Shown in pieces: positions 6,301 to 11,602 of a stretch of DNA of 11,669 bases. The translations under genes were made by a program, and so were the position numbers. The DNA comes from CG2-30-40-21 sp043806395 (GTDB lineage: Bacteria; UBA9089; CG2-30-40-21). The notes beneath the pieces are model-generated. The model ran no database searches. It saw only the letters and a list, made by a program, of their open reading frames with translations, and was not told the origin of the DNA. The stretch lies in assembly GCA_043806395.1 (NCBI GenBank), contig JAZDHC010000300.1:1-11669 (forward strand), written 5' to 3'. Position 1 is the stretch's first letter; each line of letters begins with the position of its first letter.

Positions 6301-9107
6301 TTGCGGCTTGCGACTTGTACGGCAATGTAGCGACAGATTATCAGGGAAATAAGACGCTGAATTATTCCGGCCCCGGCACAGCAACCAGAAATCCTGTGTA
6401 TCCAAACCCTGTAACCTTTGATCATGGTATAGCTAATGTATCCTCCATGATTACCTTGTACAAGGCTGAGGAGACCAAAATCCATATTGAGGATGGGGCT
6501 GTTAAGGGAGATTCAGGCACAATTACGGTCAGACCCGGCACACCACACTATTTTGAAATTACCACTGAACACAATCAGACAGAGCAGGCTGGCACCCCAT
6601 TCTCTATCACTCTTAAGGCAAGGGATATTTATGGTAATCTGGCTACAGGCTATGAGGGTAGTCAATACCTTGCATGGACATGGACAGCTACCAACTCACC
6701 AAATAATACCTATCCAACACGGCCAACGGATGGTTATCAAACATTTATCAATGGCTCAACAACAGTCCATGGGTTTATTCTTGTCAACGCTCAGGAAATG
6801 CCTGTGATTGCAGTAATAAGTGATAGGCTCATAAGCGGCACAAGCACAAAAATCATGGTTGTGATGATTGACACTACCCCGCCAACAGGTAAGCCAGCTA
6901 CCCCAACAGATACAGGCACCTATTCAACATCCACAGCAATTTCATTCTCATGGGGTAAAGGGGCTGCTGACGATGCAGAGACAGGGATTGGCGGCTACAG
7001 ATTGCAGATTGAAGGTGTCAAAGGGACAGCAACCATGATAATCTTTGATGCTGTTGTTGGTAATGTTTTGTCTTACACAGCGGTAACTGCTGCCAATTCC
7101 TATACTTATCGTGCCCGGGTAAAGGCAAGGAATGGTTACGGGGTAGAGGCTGACGATGCGTATTGGTCTGATTGGAGTGATGGCATAACGATTGATGCTA
7201 CACCGCCAACAGGTAAGCCATCCACCCCAACAGATACCGGCAGTTATTCAACATCAACAACGATTTCGTTCTCATGGGGCAAGGGGGCTGCTACTGATAC
7301 GGAGACAGATATTGGCGGTTACAGATTACAGATTAAGGGTGTTCAGGGGACAGCAATCGGGATAATTCTTGATGCTGTTGTTGGTAATGTCCTGTCTTAC
7401 GCAACAGTAAATGCTATCCATTCATTTACCTATTATGCCCGAGTAAAGGCAAGAAACGGTTACGGAGCAGAGGCTGAGGATACCTATTGGTCAGATTGGA
7501 GTAATGGGATACTGATTGATACCACACCACCCACAGGCAAGCCATCCACCCCAACAGATACCGGCACCTATTCAACATCCACAGCAATTTCGTTCTCATG
7601 GAATAAAGGGGCTGCTGCTGATGCAGAGACAGGGATTAGCGGCTACAGATTACAGATTAAGGGTGTCAGGGGGACAGCAACCGAGACAATTTTTGATGCT
7701 GGTGTTGGTAATGTCTTGTCTTACACAACAATAAATGCTACCCAATCGATTACATATTATGCCCGGGTAAAGGCAAAGAACGGTTACGGAGTGGAGGCTA
7801 ACGATGCTTATTGGTCAGATTGGAGTAATGGCATACTGATTGATACTACACTGCCAACAGGCAAGCCAACTACCCCAACTTATATTGGTACTTATTCATC
7901 ATCCACAGAGATTTCGTTCTCATGGAATAAAGGGGCTGCTAACGATGCAGAGACAGGAATTGGCAGCTATAGATTACAGATTAAGGGTGTCAGGGGGACA
8001 GCAACCGAGACAATTTTTGATGCTGGTGTTGGTAATGTTCTGTCCTACACAACGGTAAATGCCACCCAGTCGATTACATATTATGCCCGGGTAAAGGCAA
8101 AGAACAATTACGGAGTAGAAGCTGACGATACCTATTGGTCAGATTGGAGTAATGGTATAATGATTGACACTACCCCGCCAACAGGTAAGCCATCCACCCC
8201 AACAGATACCGGTACCTATTCAACATCCACAGCAATTTCATTCTCATGGGGTAAAGGGGCTGCTATTGATGCAGAGACAGGGATTGGTGGCTACAGATTA
8301 CAGATTGAAGGTGTCAGGGGGGCAGCGACCAAGACAGTTTTTGATGTTGGTGTTGGTAATGTGTTGTCTTACACAATAGTAAATGCCACACATTCGTTTA
8401 CCTATCGTGCCCGGGTAAAGGCAAGGAATGGTTACGGGGTAGAGGCTGCTGATACCTATTGGTCAGATTGGAGTGATGGGATAGAAGTAGACACTGAACC
8501 GCCTAAGGTGTCAATAATTAGTTTGCCAACAGGTGAGTCGCAAATAAAAAGCGGAAGGGTTACACTGACTGGAACAACCGAATCAGGGGCAACCTTATCT
8601 CAAATAACCATAAAAGATCAACGAGGAAACATTTTGTTGCAGGGAAAGATATATTTTGCAACCATTGATTCTGATGGAAAAATCAATATAACAATAGATT
8701 CAGGTGAGCTGGCAAGGAATTATCCCCTCTCTTCGAAGATAGTAATTGAATTTACCATTAAGGACAAGGCAGGGAATCTTGTTACTAATTGCTCTTCACC
8801 AATAGATTTTGCAGCTTTCACAGGCGAAAAGTTTACACTTTACAATAATCTGTTTGACCCGACAAAGAATGAAGAGGTGCTCATTAAATATGAATTGACT
8901 ACAAATGCTGAGGTAAGTATTATGATCTATGATTTTAGGGGTGCTTTGGTTAAAACTTTAGTGGATAGCTATCAAGGTGCTGGCATATATACAAAGACAT
9001 GGAACGGTAGAAATGATAACGGGGTAATTGTAGCCAGTGGGATTTACTTAATCCAGATAAAAGCTGGTGGTTTTAAGGAAACAAAGAAAATAGCAATAGT
9101 GGAATAA
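378..9107 (+). CDS. giant secreted multi-domain surface protein (2909 aa)
   Basis: This is an exported mosaic protein, probably an adhesin or surface-layer-like filament; no enzymatic motif is recognised. ATG 378 follows AGGAGG and opens a signal peptide (about residues 1-30, ending CLA|GD). Modules in order, by residue: beta-helix with a closing NYWG motif (31-410, NYWG 385-388); FnIII (425-512); three PEGA domains beginning at 530, 600 and 670; Ig-like (742-828); PEGA 4 (831-900); second right-handed beta-helix (906-1196), ending in the SPCINAGS and DMGAYEYQG signature; He_PIG-type putative Ig (1202-1287); alternating Ig-like modules A and B (1293-2164), interrupted by a DUF11-like segment (about 1722-1835) and a Big_1-like segment (about 1858-1950); five 108-residue FnIII-like repeats (2165-2704); Ig-like (2705-2815); and a C-terminal FlgD-Ig/type IX-like domain (2819-2909), with WNGRNDNGVIVASGIY and a terminal KKIAIVE. 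There is no LPXTG motif or transmembrane anchor. The C-terminal domain type is known as a type IX sorting signal in Bacteroidota but also occurs elsewhere, so the secretion route is inferred. The downstream barrel gene is the likely partner. Domain borders are by eye. Confidence 0.93.
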   Translation: MYIQRKIKWLLLFLLIVQGVWVGMQRECLAGDVSGPYFSNTTWSLSGSPYYVVGDVQIALEATLTIEAGVVIKFTGPYQILVKGAIIANGNTNSPIVFTNSESSNSSGATMLKFVGANLSASQLSYLNMSYASKAIMVGYGGGEHNPGDSCIGTLTVSELEVKNAEIRTGGYQTSAKFVINNATITSSTIIGQYPRSEPIEIKNATILDSTIWSDSYNYGITIENSAVKDSRFLLGCCGANFNIKDSTLINSSIQEGGGSPVAGPVQIVNSHLINSPINLPLANCIISNSIVKFNETSNVKFGNGAITNSIFIGNSTGVGIEITGYNGYNTGGSVNITSSTVINNQTGIKFSGANAVTIQNTNFFNNTSYNLENRTAVGITATSNYWGTSSSSAIAKMIYDYYDNINFGKVNYSTYLSSHNITAPISLPSNLTATIVGNNVQLNWIANPESDVAGYKVYWDTDSGYPYANVVDVGNVTSYTITGIASRTYSVAVTAYDNDYNSNSDISNTIINENQTNGNESWYCIPIYGTLSVTSNPSGANILINGTTIGKTTPAELLLPVGSYTLTLTLANYHTYTTTCTINPGSLTSIQGILTPYLGTFSISSSPTGANIFINGSDTGKTTPAELSLQVGTYTLTLMLTNFHTYTTTCTISPDLTTQSSGTLTPYPGTLSITSSPTGARIYLDGTDTLQVTTHTFPNISPGTHTIKLTLSGYQDWYGTATVTAGLTTGVYATLTLIPPGTVTALCIQPVMVIITVDGSVAFTTMAMDSYGNTQTVTAQTTFTTNDPTGIMSANIYYSGMIGTWTITAIYNGLVAATTVNVYGTATITGNISISSTPAGARIYLDGTDTTQVTTHTFANISPGTHPIKLTLSGYQDWYGTATVTAGLTTYIYATLTPTSVGRVTVYDANGNFVGTYTTIQAGINACPVSGTVSVAAGTFNEAVYINKRIALVSVISNSTTITAAGLGNTNTVTFAGTTTNNASISGFRITGASWFGISCNNDSPTITNNIISGNNKGIYCSGSSPTITNNTISGNSNDGIYCSSSSPSIINNTISGNNACGIYCYSSFPTITNNTISENGNGIYCYESSPTITNNIFSGNDVGIYSYSGSSPTINYNCVWGNGQNYYYYCSAGPNDISADPQFVGASDYRLGSSSPCINAGSNIATGIQITDKDGNPRIVNGIVDMGAYEYQGNSTVIPLNITITSLPSGTVNIYYRGTLTATGGIPPYTWSYFGNLPTGLILSTNGIISGTPTNAGTVTFTAQVTDQTGSSTTTGKSIMIKVTPSLTSRFEIITKNNGTETAGQPFSVTIRVIDDYDNLDPSYTGSHRIRWVCNATRSTNDSLPSIAPNGTYSFTAGVAEVSGFRLVNADEIPTIIARDGSIEGSSKPIIVTPGTPTSFEIITPNYVKAGELFNITKITAKDDYGNVAKSYTGDKSFTYSGPGNGLLKGIPGYTRVVNFDKGISTTVLKTTLYRAEKVRIHVEEGGGISGSRIFGDSMEIEVRGAGEAVFQVATQYDNAETAGEAFSIILRTMDEFGNAVSSYEHVHYLVWTWTAAASPGGVMPDRPLNGNADFEYGVATIQGFRLTNATQTPTISVTDGDVRGTSAVIRVKPNKAVLFDISVPSPVTVNRPFNISRVIARDAFGNIDLSYSGDKILLYSGPKSDAANGDPGYTYAAHFEAGILTTPLSTILSKEELTAITISEGNVVGTSNGIEVLTMGACFLINPHEVYASTNQIMNCQITNNNSASIDKIQIVIPYGFTFAALSVPQCSDKNKVWNAVHNGQEVVLIPATVSDCLLNGESIQIEITVKIMGQEQVSVSFPCMITSGSFILRAIESKEGDGQVRITAYQLEADAFPRIILLGGTATIIARLAEIATSKPYFNGLVEFSIVSGTENAVLLGDPKVYTNPLGSATINLKAGTSTGTVTVQIKYRQYDIKTVSIRINPGTATQFKFAIPATNMAGQSFSLSYLAACDLYGNVATDYQGNKTLNYSGPGTATRNPVYPNPVTFDHGIANVSSMITLYKAEETKIHIEDGAVKGDSGTITVRPGTPHYFEITTEHNQTEQAGTPFSITLKARDIYGNLATGYEGSQYLAWTWTATNSPNNTYPTRPTDGYQTFINGSTTVHGFILVNAQEMPVIAVISDRLISGTSTKIMVVMIDTTPPTGKPATPTDTGTYSTSTAISFSWGKGAADDAETGIGGYRLQIEGVKGTATMIIFDAVVGNVLSYTAVTAANSYTYRARVKARNGYGVEADDAYWSDWSDGITIDATPPTGKPSTPTDTGSYSTSTTISFSWGKGAATDTETDIGGYRLQIKGVQGTAIGIILDAVVGNVLSYATVNAIHSFTYYARVKARNGYGAEAEDTYWSDWSNGILIDTTPPTGKPSTPTDTGTYSTSTAISFSWNKGAAADAETGISGYRLQIKGVRGTATETIFDAGVGNVLSYTTINATQSITYYARVKAKNGYGVEANDAYWSDWSNGILIDTTLPTGKPTTPTYIGTYSSSTEISFSWNKGAANDAETGIGSYRLQIKGVRGTATETIFDAGVGNVLSYTTVNATQSITYYARVKAKNNYGVEADDTYWSDWSNGIMIDTTPPTGKPSTPTDTGTYSTSTAISFSWGKGAAIDAETGIGGYRLQIEGVRGAATKTVFDVGVGNVLSYTIVNATHSFTYRARVKARNGYGVEAADTYWSDWSDGIEVDTEPPKVSIISLPTGESQIKSGRVTLTGTTESGATLSQITIKDQRGNILLQGKIYFATIDSDGKINITIDSGELARNYPLSSKIVIEFTIKDKAGNLVTNCSSPIDFAAFTGEKFTLYNNLFDPTKNEEVLIKYELTTNAEVSIMIYDFRGALVKTLVDSYQGAGIYTKTWNGRNDNGVIVASGIYLIQIKAGGFKETKKIAIVE
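1965..3077 (+). repeat. PEGA domain repeats, three in exact 210-bp phase plus one displaced
   Basis: Within the large gene, PEGA units begin at 1965, 2175 and 2385, exactly 210 bp (70 residues) apart, and a fourth begins at 2868. Each starts with a GT/GN-[LFI]S-[IV][ST]S-x-P-x-GA-x-I core and ends in a T-x-G-x-[LY]-T-P-like strand. Units 1 and 2 are close copies (shared GKTTPAEL). Units 3 and 4 are another close pair, with ARIYLDGTDT and LSGYQDWYGTATVTAGLTT in common and long near-identical DNA. An Ig-like segment (about 2600-2860) separates 3 from 4. This suggests duplication of unit 3 with, or followed by, insertion of the Ig module. PEGA domains are small beta-rich surface modules named for the PEGA motif. 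Confidence 0.85.
3396..3780 (+). repeat. beta-helix coil repeats of 21-22 residues
   Basis: Six consecutive units begin at 3396, 3459, 3525, 3591, 3654 and 3720, spaced 63 or 66 bp. Each encodes a coil of the form S-P-T-I-T-N-N-x-I-S-G-N-x-x-G-I-Y-C, the pattern of right-handed parallel beta-helices (NosD/Beta_helix families). The alternation of 21 and 22 residues reflects one-residue changes in a turn. Most coils carry a Cys in the GIYC strand, so an internal cysteine ladder stacked along the helix is possible. The stretch leads into the conserved DPQFVG ... SPCINAGS ... DMGAYEY ending. Confidence 0.85.
4254..6869 (+). repeat. alternating Ig-like modules, order A-B-A-B-x-x-B-A
   Basis: Two related module types recur. 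Both open with an F-x-I/F-x-x-x ... AG-x-x-F strand and most then have a D-x-[YF]-[GD]-N motif and a Y-x-G turn. Type A units (4254-4580, 4914-5240, 6552-6869) continue with W-T-A-T-like strands and the GF-x-L-[VT]-NA-[DQT]-[EQ]-x-P-x-I signature. Type B units (4581-4913, about 5241-5550, 6243-6551) carry Y-S-G-P-G and an L-Y-[RK]-AE-like strand before an I-x-[IV]-[ES]-[ED]-G ending. The first two A units are both exactly 327 bp. Between the second and third B lie a DUF11-like segment (about 5551-5880) and a Big_1/invasin-like segment (about 5950-6225). I infer a rigid beta-sandwich stalk; the modules resemble widespread bacterial surface Ig-like domains, but I cannot give an exact family. Confidence 0.75.
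6870..8489 (+). repeat. five tandem 324-bp repeats (108-aa FnIII-like, WSXWS-like box)
   Basis: Units start at 6870, 7194, 7518, 7842 and 8166, each exactly 324 bp with no insertion or deletion. Each encodes D-[TA]-T-x-P-TGKP-x-TPT at the start, then SFSW-x-KGAA, a GYRLQI-like strand (SYRLQI in unit 4), GNVLSY, ARVKA-[RK]-N-x-YG and finally YWSDWS[DN]GI. The aspartate that opens a sixth unit at 8490 (DTEPP) starts the next Ig-like domain. The pattern of strands suggests FnIII-type beta sandwiches. Units 3 and 4 share an identical 68-bp block (7647-7714 and 7971-8038). Units 1 and 5 share the SWGKGAA, LQIEGV, YRARVKARNGYG and SDWSDG variants. This pattern implies recent duplication or gene conversion. 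Confidence 0.92.
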
Positions 9108-9154
9108 AACATGGTTCAAAGACATGGTGTCAATGCACTGCACATATTATATAC

Positions 9155-9161
9155 AAGGAGG
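9155..9161 (+). promoter_or_regulatory. ribosome binding site of the barrel-CsgG gene
   Basis: AAGGAGG lies five bases before ATG 9167. The 59-bp gap after the upstream stop contains no terminator hairpin, so the gene is probably translated from a message shared with the giant protein. Confidence 0.85.
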
Positions 9162-9166
9162 CTTAA

Positions 9167-11065
9167 ATGAAAACAAACACAGTGATTACTAATTTATGTA
9201 AACATTTGATTGCAGCAGGGGTGCTTACTTTATCGCTGTATATCAATGCTTATGCCGCAGGTGAGACCATTTTGATTCCCCTTGATGGGTTAATGGGTGC
9301 CAGACCAGCAGGGATGGGGGAAACATTTATTGGGCTGTCCGATGACATCAATGCCCTGCATTCCAATCCTGCTGGATTAAGTTTTCTTGTCCAACCAGAG
9401 GTTAGCACCATGTATCTAACTGGGCTTACAGATAGTCATTATGGTTTTGTCGGTGTTGTTTATCCGTTTAAGAAGAGTACAATTGGATTAAGCATGGCTA
9501 TTTTTGATGGCGGCAAAATGAATGTTAATATGCTTAATTCGAATGGTTCATTCAAGGAATCAAAATCGCTTTCTGCTCAAAAAGATTCTATCGCCATGTT
9601 TTCTTACAGCTTTGCCGTTGGTTCGGCTTTAAGTATGGGATGGAATTTGAAGGCGATAAGTTCAATATTGGCAGAAGATTATAATGCTGCCGCCTATGCT
9701 GTTGACATGGGGATACTTATTCGTCCTGTAAATGACAGGCTTTGTCTGGGGCTTGCAGCCAAAAATATTGTTGGTACTCCAATAAAGTATAAAAATGTTG
9801 AACATTCATTACCCGTAACGGTTAAGGTTGGATGTGCCTTGAGACAGAATGATTGGCTGACCCTTTGTGCTGATTATGAAAAGCCTGGTACAGGCTTAAA
9901 ATCCGGCTTCAAGCTGGGGGGTGAATTCCTGATTAAAAAGCTGATAGCCTTAAGGGCTGGATACAAGATTGGCTATGACCAGTCAACATTTAATCTTGGG
10001 TTTGGTATAAATACAAGGGGATTTCTTATTGATTACAGCTTTGCCGGGATGAAGGATCTGGATAGTATGCAGCAGGTGTCTTTTACAACGAATTTTGGCG
10101 GATTAAGCAACTATCGTAAGGCTGAGGGTTATCACAAAAAAGGGATGTATGAACGGGCAATCTATTGGGCAGGCAAGATCAAGGAATCAGATGAAAATTT
10201 TGAACAGACAAAAGAGATAATCGCTGATTCAAGGAAACAAGTTACTGCCTATGCCTATTATGCTAAGGGTGAAAGGTTTTTCATGAATAGAAACTATGAA
10301 GTGGCTGTTGAATGCTGGCAAAAGGTTGTGGAAACTATTCCCAAATACCATAATACAGAAGCACTGTTAGACAATGCCAAGGTTTGTTTGGCAATGGAAG
10401 AGGCAAGAATAGCTATGAGCAAAGCACGAAAAATCGTGAACGAGGCAGCATCTATGGGATTGGATATGGAAAAAGCAAAGAATATCCTCGATGACTCCAA
10501 AGGGTTATACGAGCGGACAGACTATTCTGCAGCAAAAACCAGGGCAGAGGAATCCTCTCAAATCGCAAGCTTGGAATTGGGGAAGAAGAAGGAAGAAATA
10601 GCGGCTGTCCAGCCTGTGCAGCCTGCCCAACCTGTGAAAAAGCCAAAACTTGTAACTAAGAGGATAAATATTGCCGTATCTGACCTTGAGGCACACGAGA
10701 CATCAGCAATGGAAGCATCAACAATAGCTGATTTCTTAAGAACAGAATTAATTAATTCACAAGCATTTATTGTCCTTGAGCGAAGTAATATGTCTACGAT
10801 ACTTGCCGAGCAGCATTTCCAACAAACCGGATGTACAACGAATGAATGTGCCATCCAGATGGGTAAGATATTGAATGTACAAAAGATATTGATTGGCAGT
10901 TTCAGTAAGATCCTGGGTATGTATCATATCAATGTGCGATTGGTTGATGTAGAGACCGGGGCAGCAATTTTAGCTGAGACAGTAAGCTTTACTAACACAG
11001 AAGAGTTGTCTGCAAAGATAACAGAGTTAGTTAATAAAATTGCTAAACGGGTGGCGGAACAATGA
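9167..11065 (+). CDS. PorV/PorQ-like outer-membrane barrel fused to TPR-like helices and a CsgG-like domain (632 aa)
   Basis: A signal peptide spans about residues 1-31 (hydrophobic 14-26, cleavage near AYA|AG; no lipobox). Residues 32-313 match the PorV/PorQ (UPF0164, FadL-related) barrel pattern: an early LMGARPAGMGETFIGLSDD segment, then NPAGLSF, alternating aromatic strands and a closing VSFTTNFGG. Residues 315-405 hold two TPR-like helical pairs (GMYERAIYWAGKI and NRNYEVAVECWQKVVE). Residues 405-478 are charged helix, and 479-494 are a Pro/Gln linker (VQPVQPAQPVKKP). Residues 499-632 resemble the CsgG/LpoB fold: IAVSDLEA, FIVLERSNMSTIL, a C-x4-C pair at 556 and 561, IGSFSKI and VRLVDVETG. 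PorV carries type IX cargo at the outer membrane in Bacteroidota, and CsgG forms the curli export pore. A role in exporting or holding the upstream protein is inferred from the operon and the cargo's C-terminal domain. UPF0164 barrels also occur without a known type IX system. CsgG assignment is by motif, not by search. Confidence 0.9.
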   Translation: MKTNTVITNLCKHLIAAGVLTLSLYINAYAAGETILIPLDGLMGARPAGMGETFIGLSDDINALHSNPAGLSFLVQPEVSTMYLTGLTDSHYGFVGVVYPFKKSTIGLSMAIFDGGKMNVNMLNSNGSFKESKSLSAQKDSIAMFSYSFAVGSALSMGWNLKAISSILAEDYNAAAYAVDMGILIRPVNDRLCLGLAAKNIVGTPIKYKNVEHSLPVTVKVGCALRQNDWLTLCADYEKPGTGLKSGFKLGGEFLIKKLIALRAGYKIGYDQSTFNLGFGINTRGFLIDYSFAGMKDLDSMQQVSFTTNFGGLSNYRKAEGYHKKGMYERAIYWAGKIKESDENFEQTKEIIADSRKQVTAYAYYAKGERFFMNRNYEVAVECWQKVVETIPKYHNTEALLDNAKVCLAMEEARIAMSKARKIVNEAASMGLDMEKAKNILDDSKGLYERTDYSAAKTRAEESSQIASLELGKKKEEIAAVQPVQPAQPVKKPKLVTKRINIAVSDLEAHETSAMEASTIADFLRTELINSQAFIVLERSNMSTILAEQHFQQTGCTTNECAIQMGKILNVQKILIGSFSKILGMYHINVRLVDVETGAAILAETVSFTNTEELSAKITELVNKIAKRVAEQ

Positions 11066-11154
11066 AGAATTTAGCATGGTTCAAAACTATTCACCACAGG
11101 GGTGCAGAAAAAAAACCATCCCCTGAATTTAGGAACAAAATACTTAATTTTAGC
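11066..11154. other. short intergenic region after the barrel-CsgG gene
   Basis: This 89-bp stretch holds a small hairpin (CACC 11092-11095, GGTG 11101-11104) followed by a run of A rather than T, so it is not a plausible rho-independent terminator on the plus strand. No other signal is visible. Transcription of the operon may end by another mechanism or run on into the relic. Confidence 0.5.
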
Positions 11155-11183
11155 TTGTCAACTTATCCTATCTATGTTATAAT
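11155..11183 (+). promoter_or_regulatory. near-consensus sigma-70 promoter of the transposase relic
   Basis: TTGTCA (11155-11160) and TATAAT (11178-11183) are separated by exactly 17 bases; only one of the twelve hexamer bases departs from consensus. The expected transcription start falls at about 11190, on the ATG of the transposase relic, and there is no Shine-Dalgarno sequence before that ATG. A leaderless message is therefore likely. The promoter fires toward the window's right end and not into the large genes. Confidence 0.75.
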
Positions 11184-11189
11184 AGGTTT

Positions 11190-11461
11190 ATGGCACGAAT
11201 AAAGAGAGTTGTTATTCCATATATACCTCATCACATTACCCAGCGAGGCAATCGCCATCAGGAGGTTTTCTTTTGTCAAACTGAACCCTGTACGAGCAAA
11301 GTTAGTACAAATGCCGTGAAAGTACGAGTGGTCAATTGCTGATGCACACATGACAGGTAAAGATGATAAGCTGATCAAGACAAAAGCATTGTTATCAACA
11401 GTAGAAAATTGGGGAAAATTTCTGATGAGTGGATTAAGCAAGGATGTGGTTGATGATATAT
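11190..11461 (+). pseudogene. REP-associated (Y1, IS200-like) transposase relic
   Basis: From ATG 11190 the translation begins MARIKRVVIP and continues PHHITQRGNRHQEVFFC, the conserved N-terminus of REP-associated tyrosine transposases (Y1_Tnp). The reading then jumps: from 11284, in the +1 frame, it reads NPVRAKLVQMP, a stop, then KYEWSIADAHMTGKDD and KTKALLSTVENWGKFL, which is the conserved C-terminal third of the same family. Roughly the middle hundred residues, expected to contain the HUH histidines and the catalytic tyrosine, are missing, and the frame is shifted at the junction. TGA at 11317-11319 stands where relatives usually have a tryptophan codon. The original frame ends at TGA 11340-11342 after 50 residues. 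The C-terminal part is cut at 11461 by the MITE-like element. It is certainly inactive. Family-wide comparison is from memory. Confidence 0.85.
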
Positions 11462-11602
11462 GGGCGCCTCTAAAAACTCAATCAAGTCGATGATGGCAAG
11501 GCGCAAAGATGCGAAAAAGCGCAGTTTGCAAGTGGTAAATGAGCATTTTGAGCAGCTTTGCAACGCTGCCAGCGTGGCTTTAGTGGGTTTTTAGAGGCGC
11601 CC
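11462..11602. mobile_element. 141-bp MITE-like element with 16-bp terminal inverted repeats
   Basis: GGGCGCCTCTAAAAAC at 11462-11477 and its exact reverse complement at 11587-11602 bound a 141-bp element. A second, imperfect inverted pair lies inside (TGGCAAGGCGCAAAG at 11494-11508 against CTTTGCAACGCTGCCA at 11556-11571), so a single strand could fold into a long interrupted hairpin. It contains no gene. It interrupts the C-terminal part of the transposase relic. I see no clear target-site duplication: the left flank ends GATATAT and the right flank begins TTAACCC. The remaining 67 bases to the window end (11603-11669) show only a 12-bp palindrome and no feature I can support. Confidence 0.75.

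Noticed and set aside
9110..9120. CATGGTTCAAA just after the stop of the first gene, repeated at 11075-11085 after the stop of the second
   Set aside because: Eleven bases without further flanking identity; no structure or known motif, so chance is the simplest explanation.
11092..11112. Hairpin after the second gene as a terminator
   Set aside because: The stem is only four base pairs and is followed by A, not T; on the minus strand no gene leads into it.
11062..11202. 46-codon open frame starting with an ATGA overlap on the stop of the barrel-CsgG gene
   Set aside because: The overlap looks operon-like, but there is only a weak GGTGG-type ribosome site, the frame runs through the transposase promoter into the relic, and the peptide has no recognisable features.
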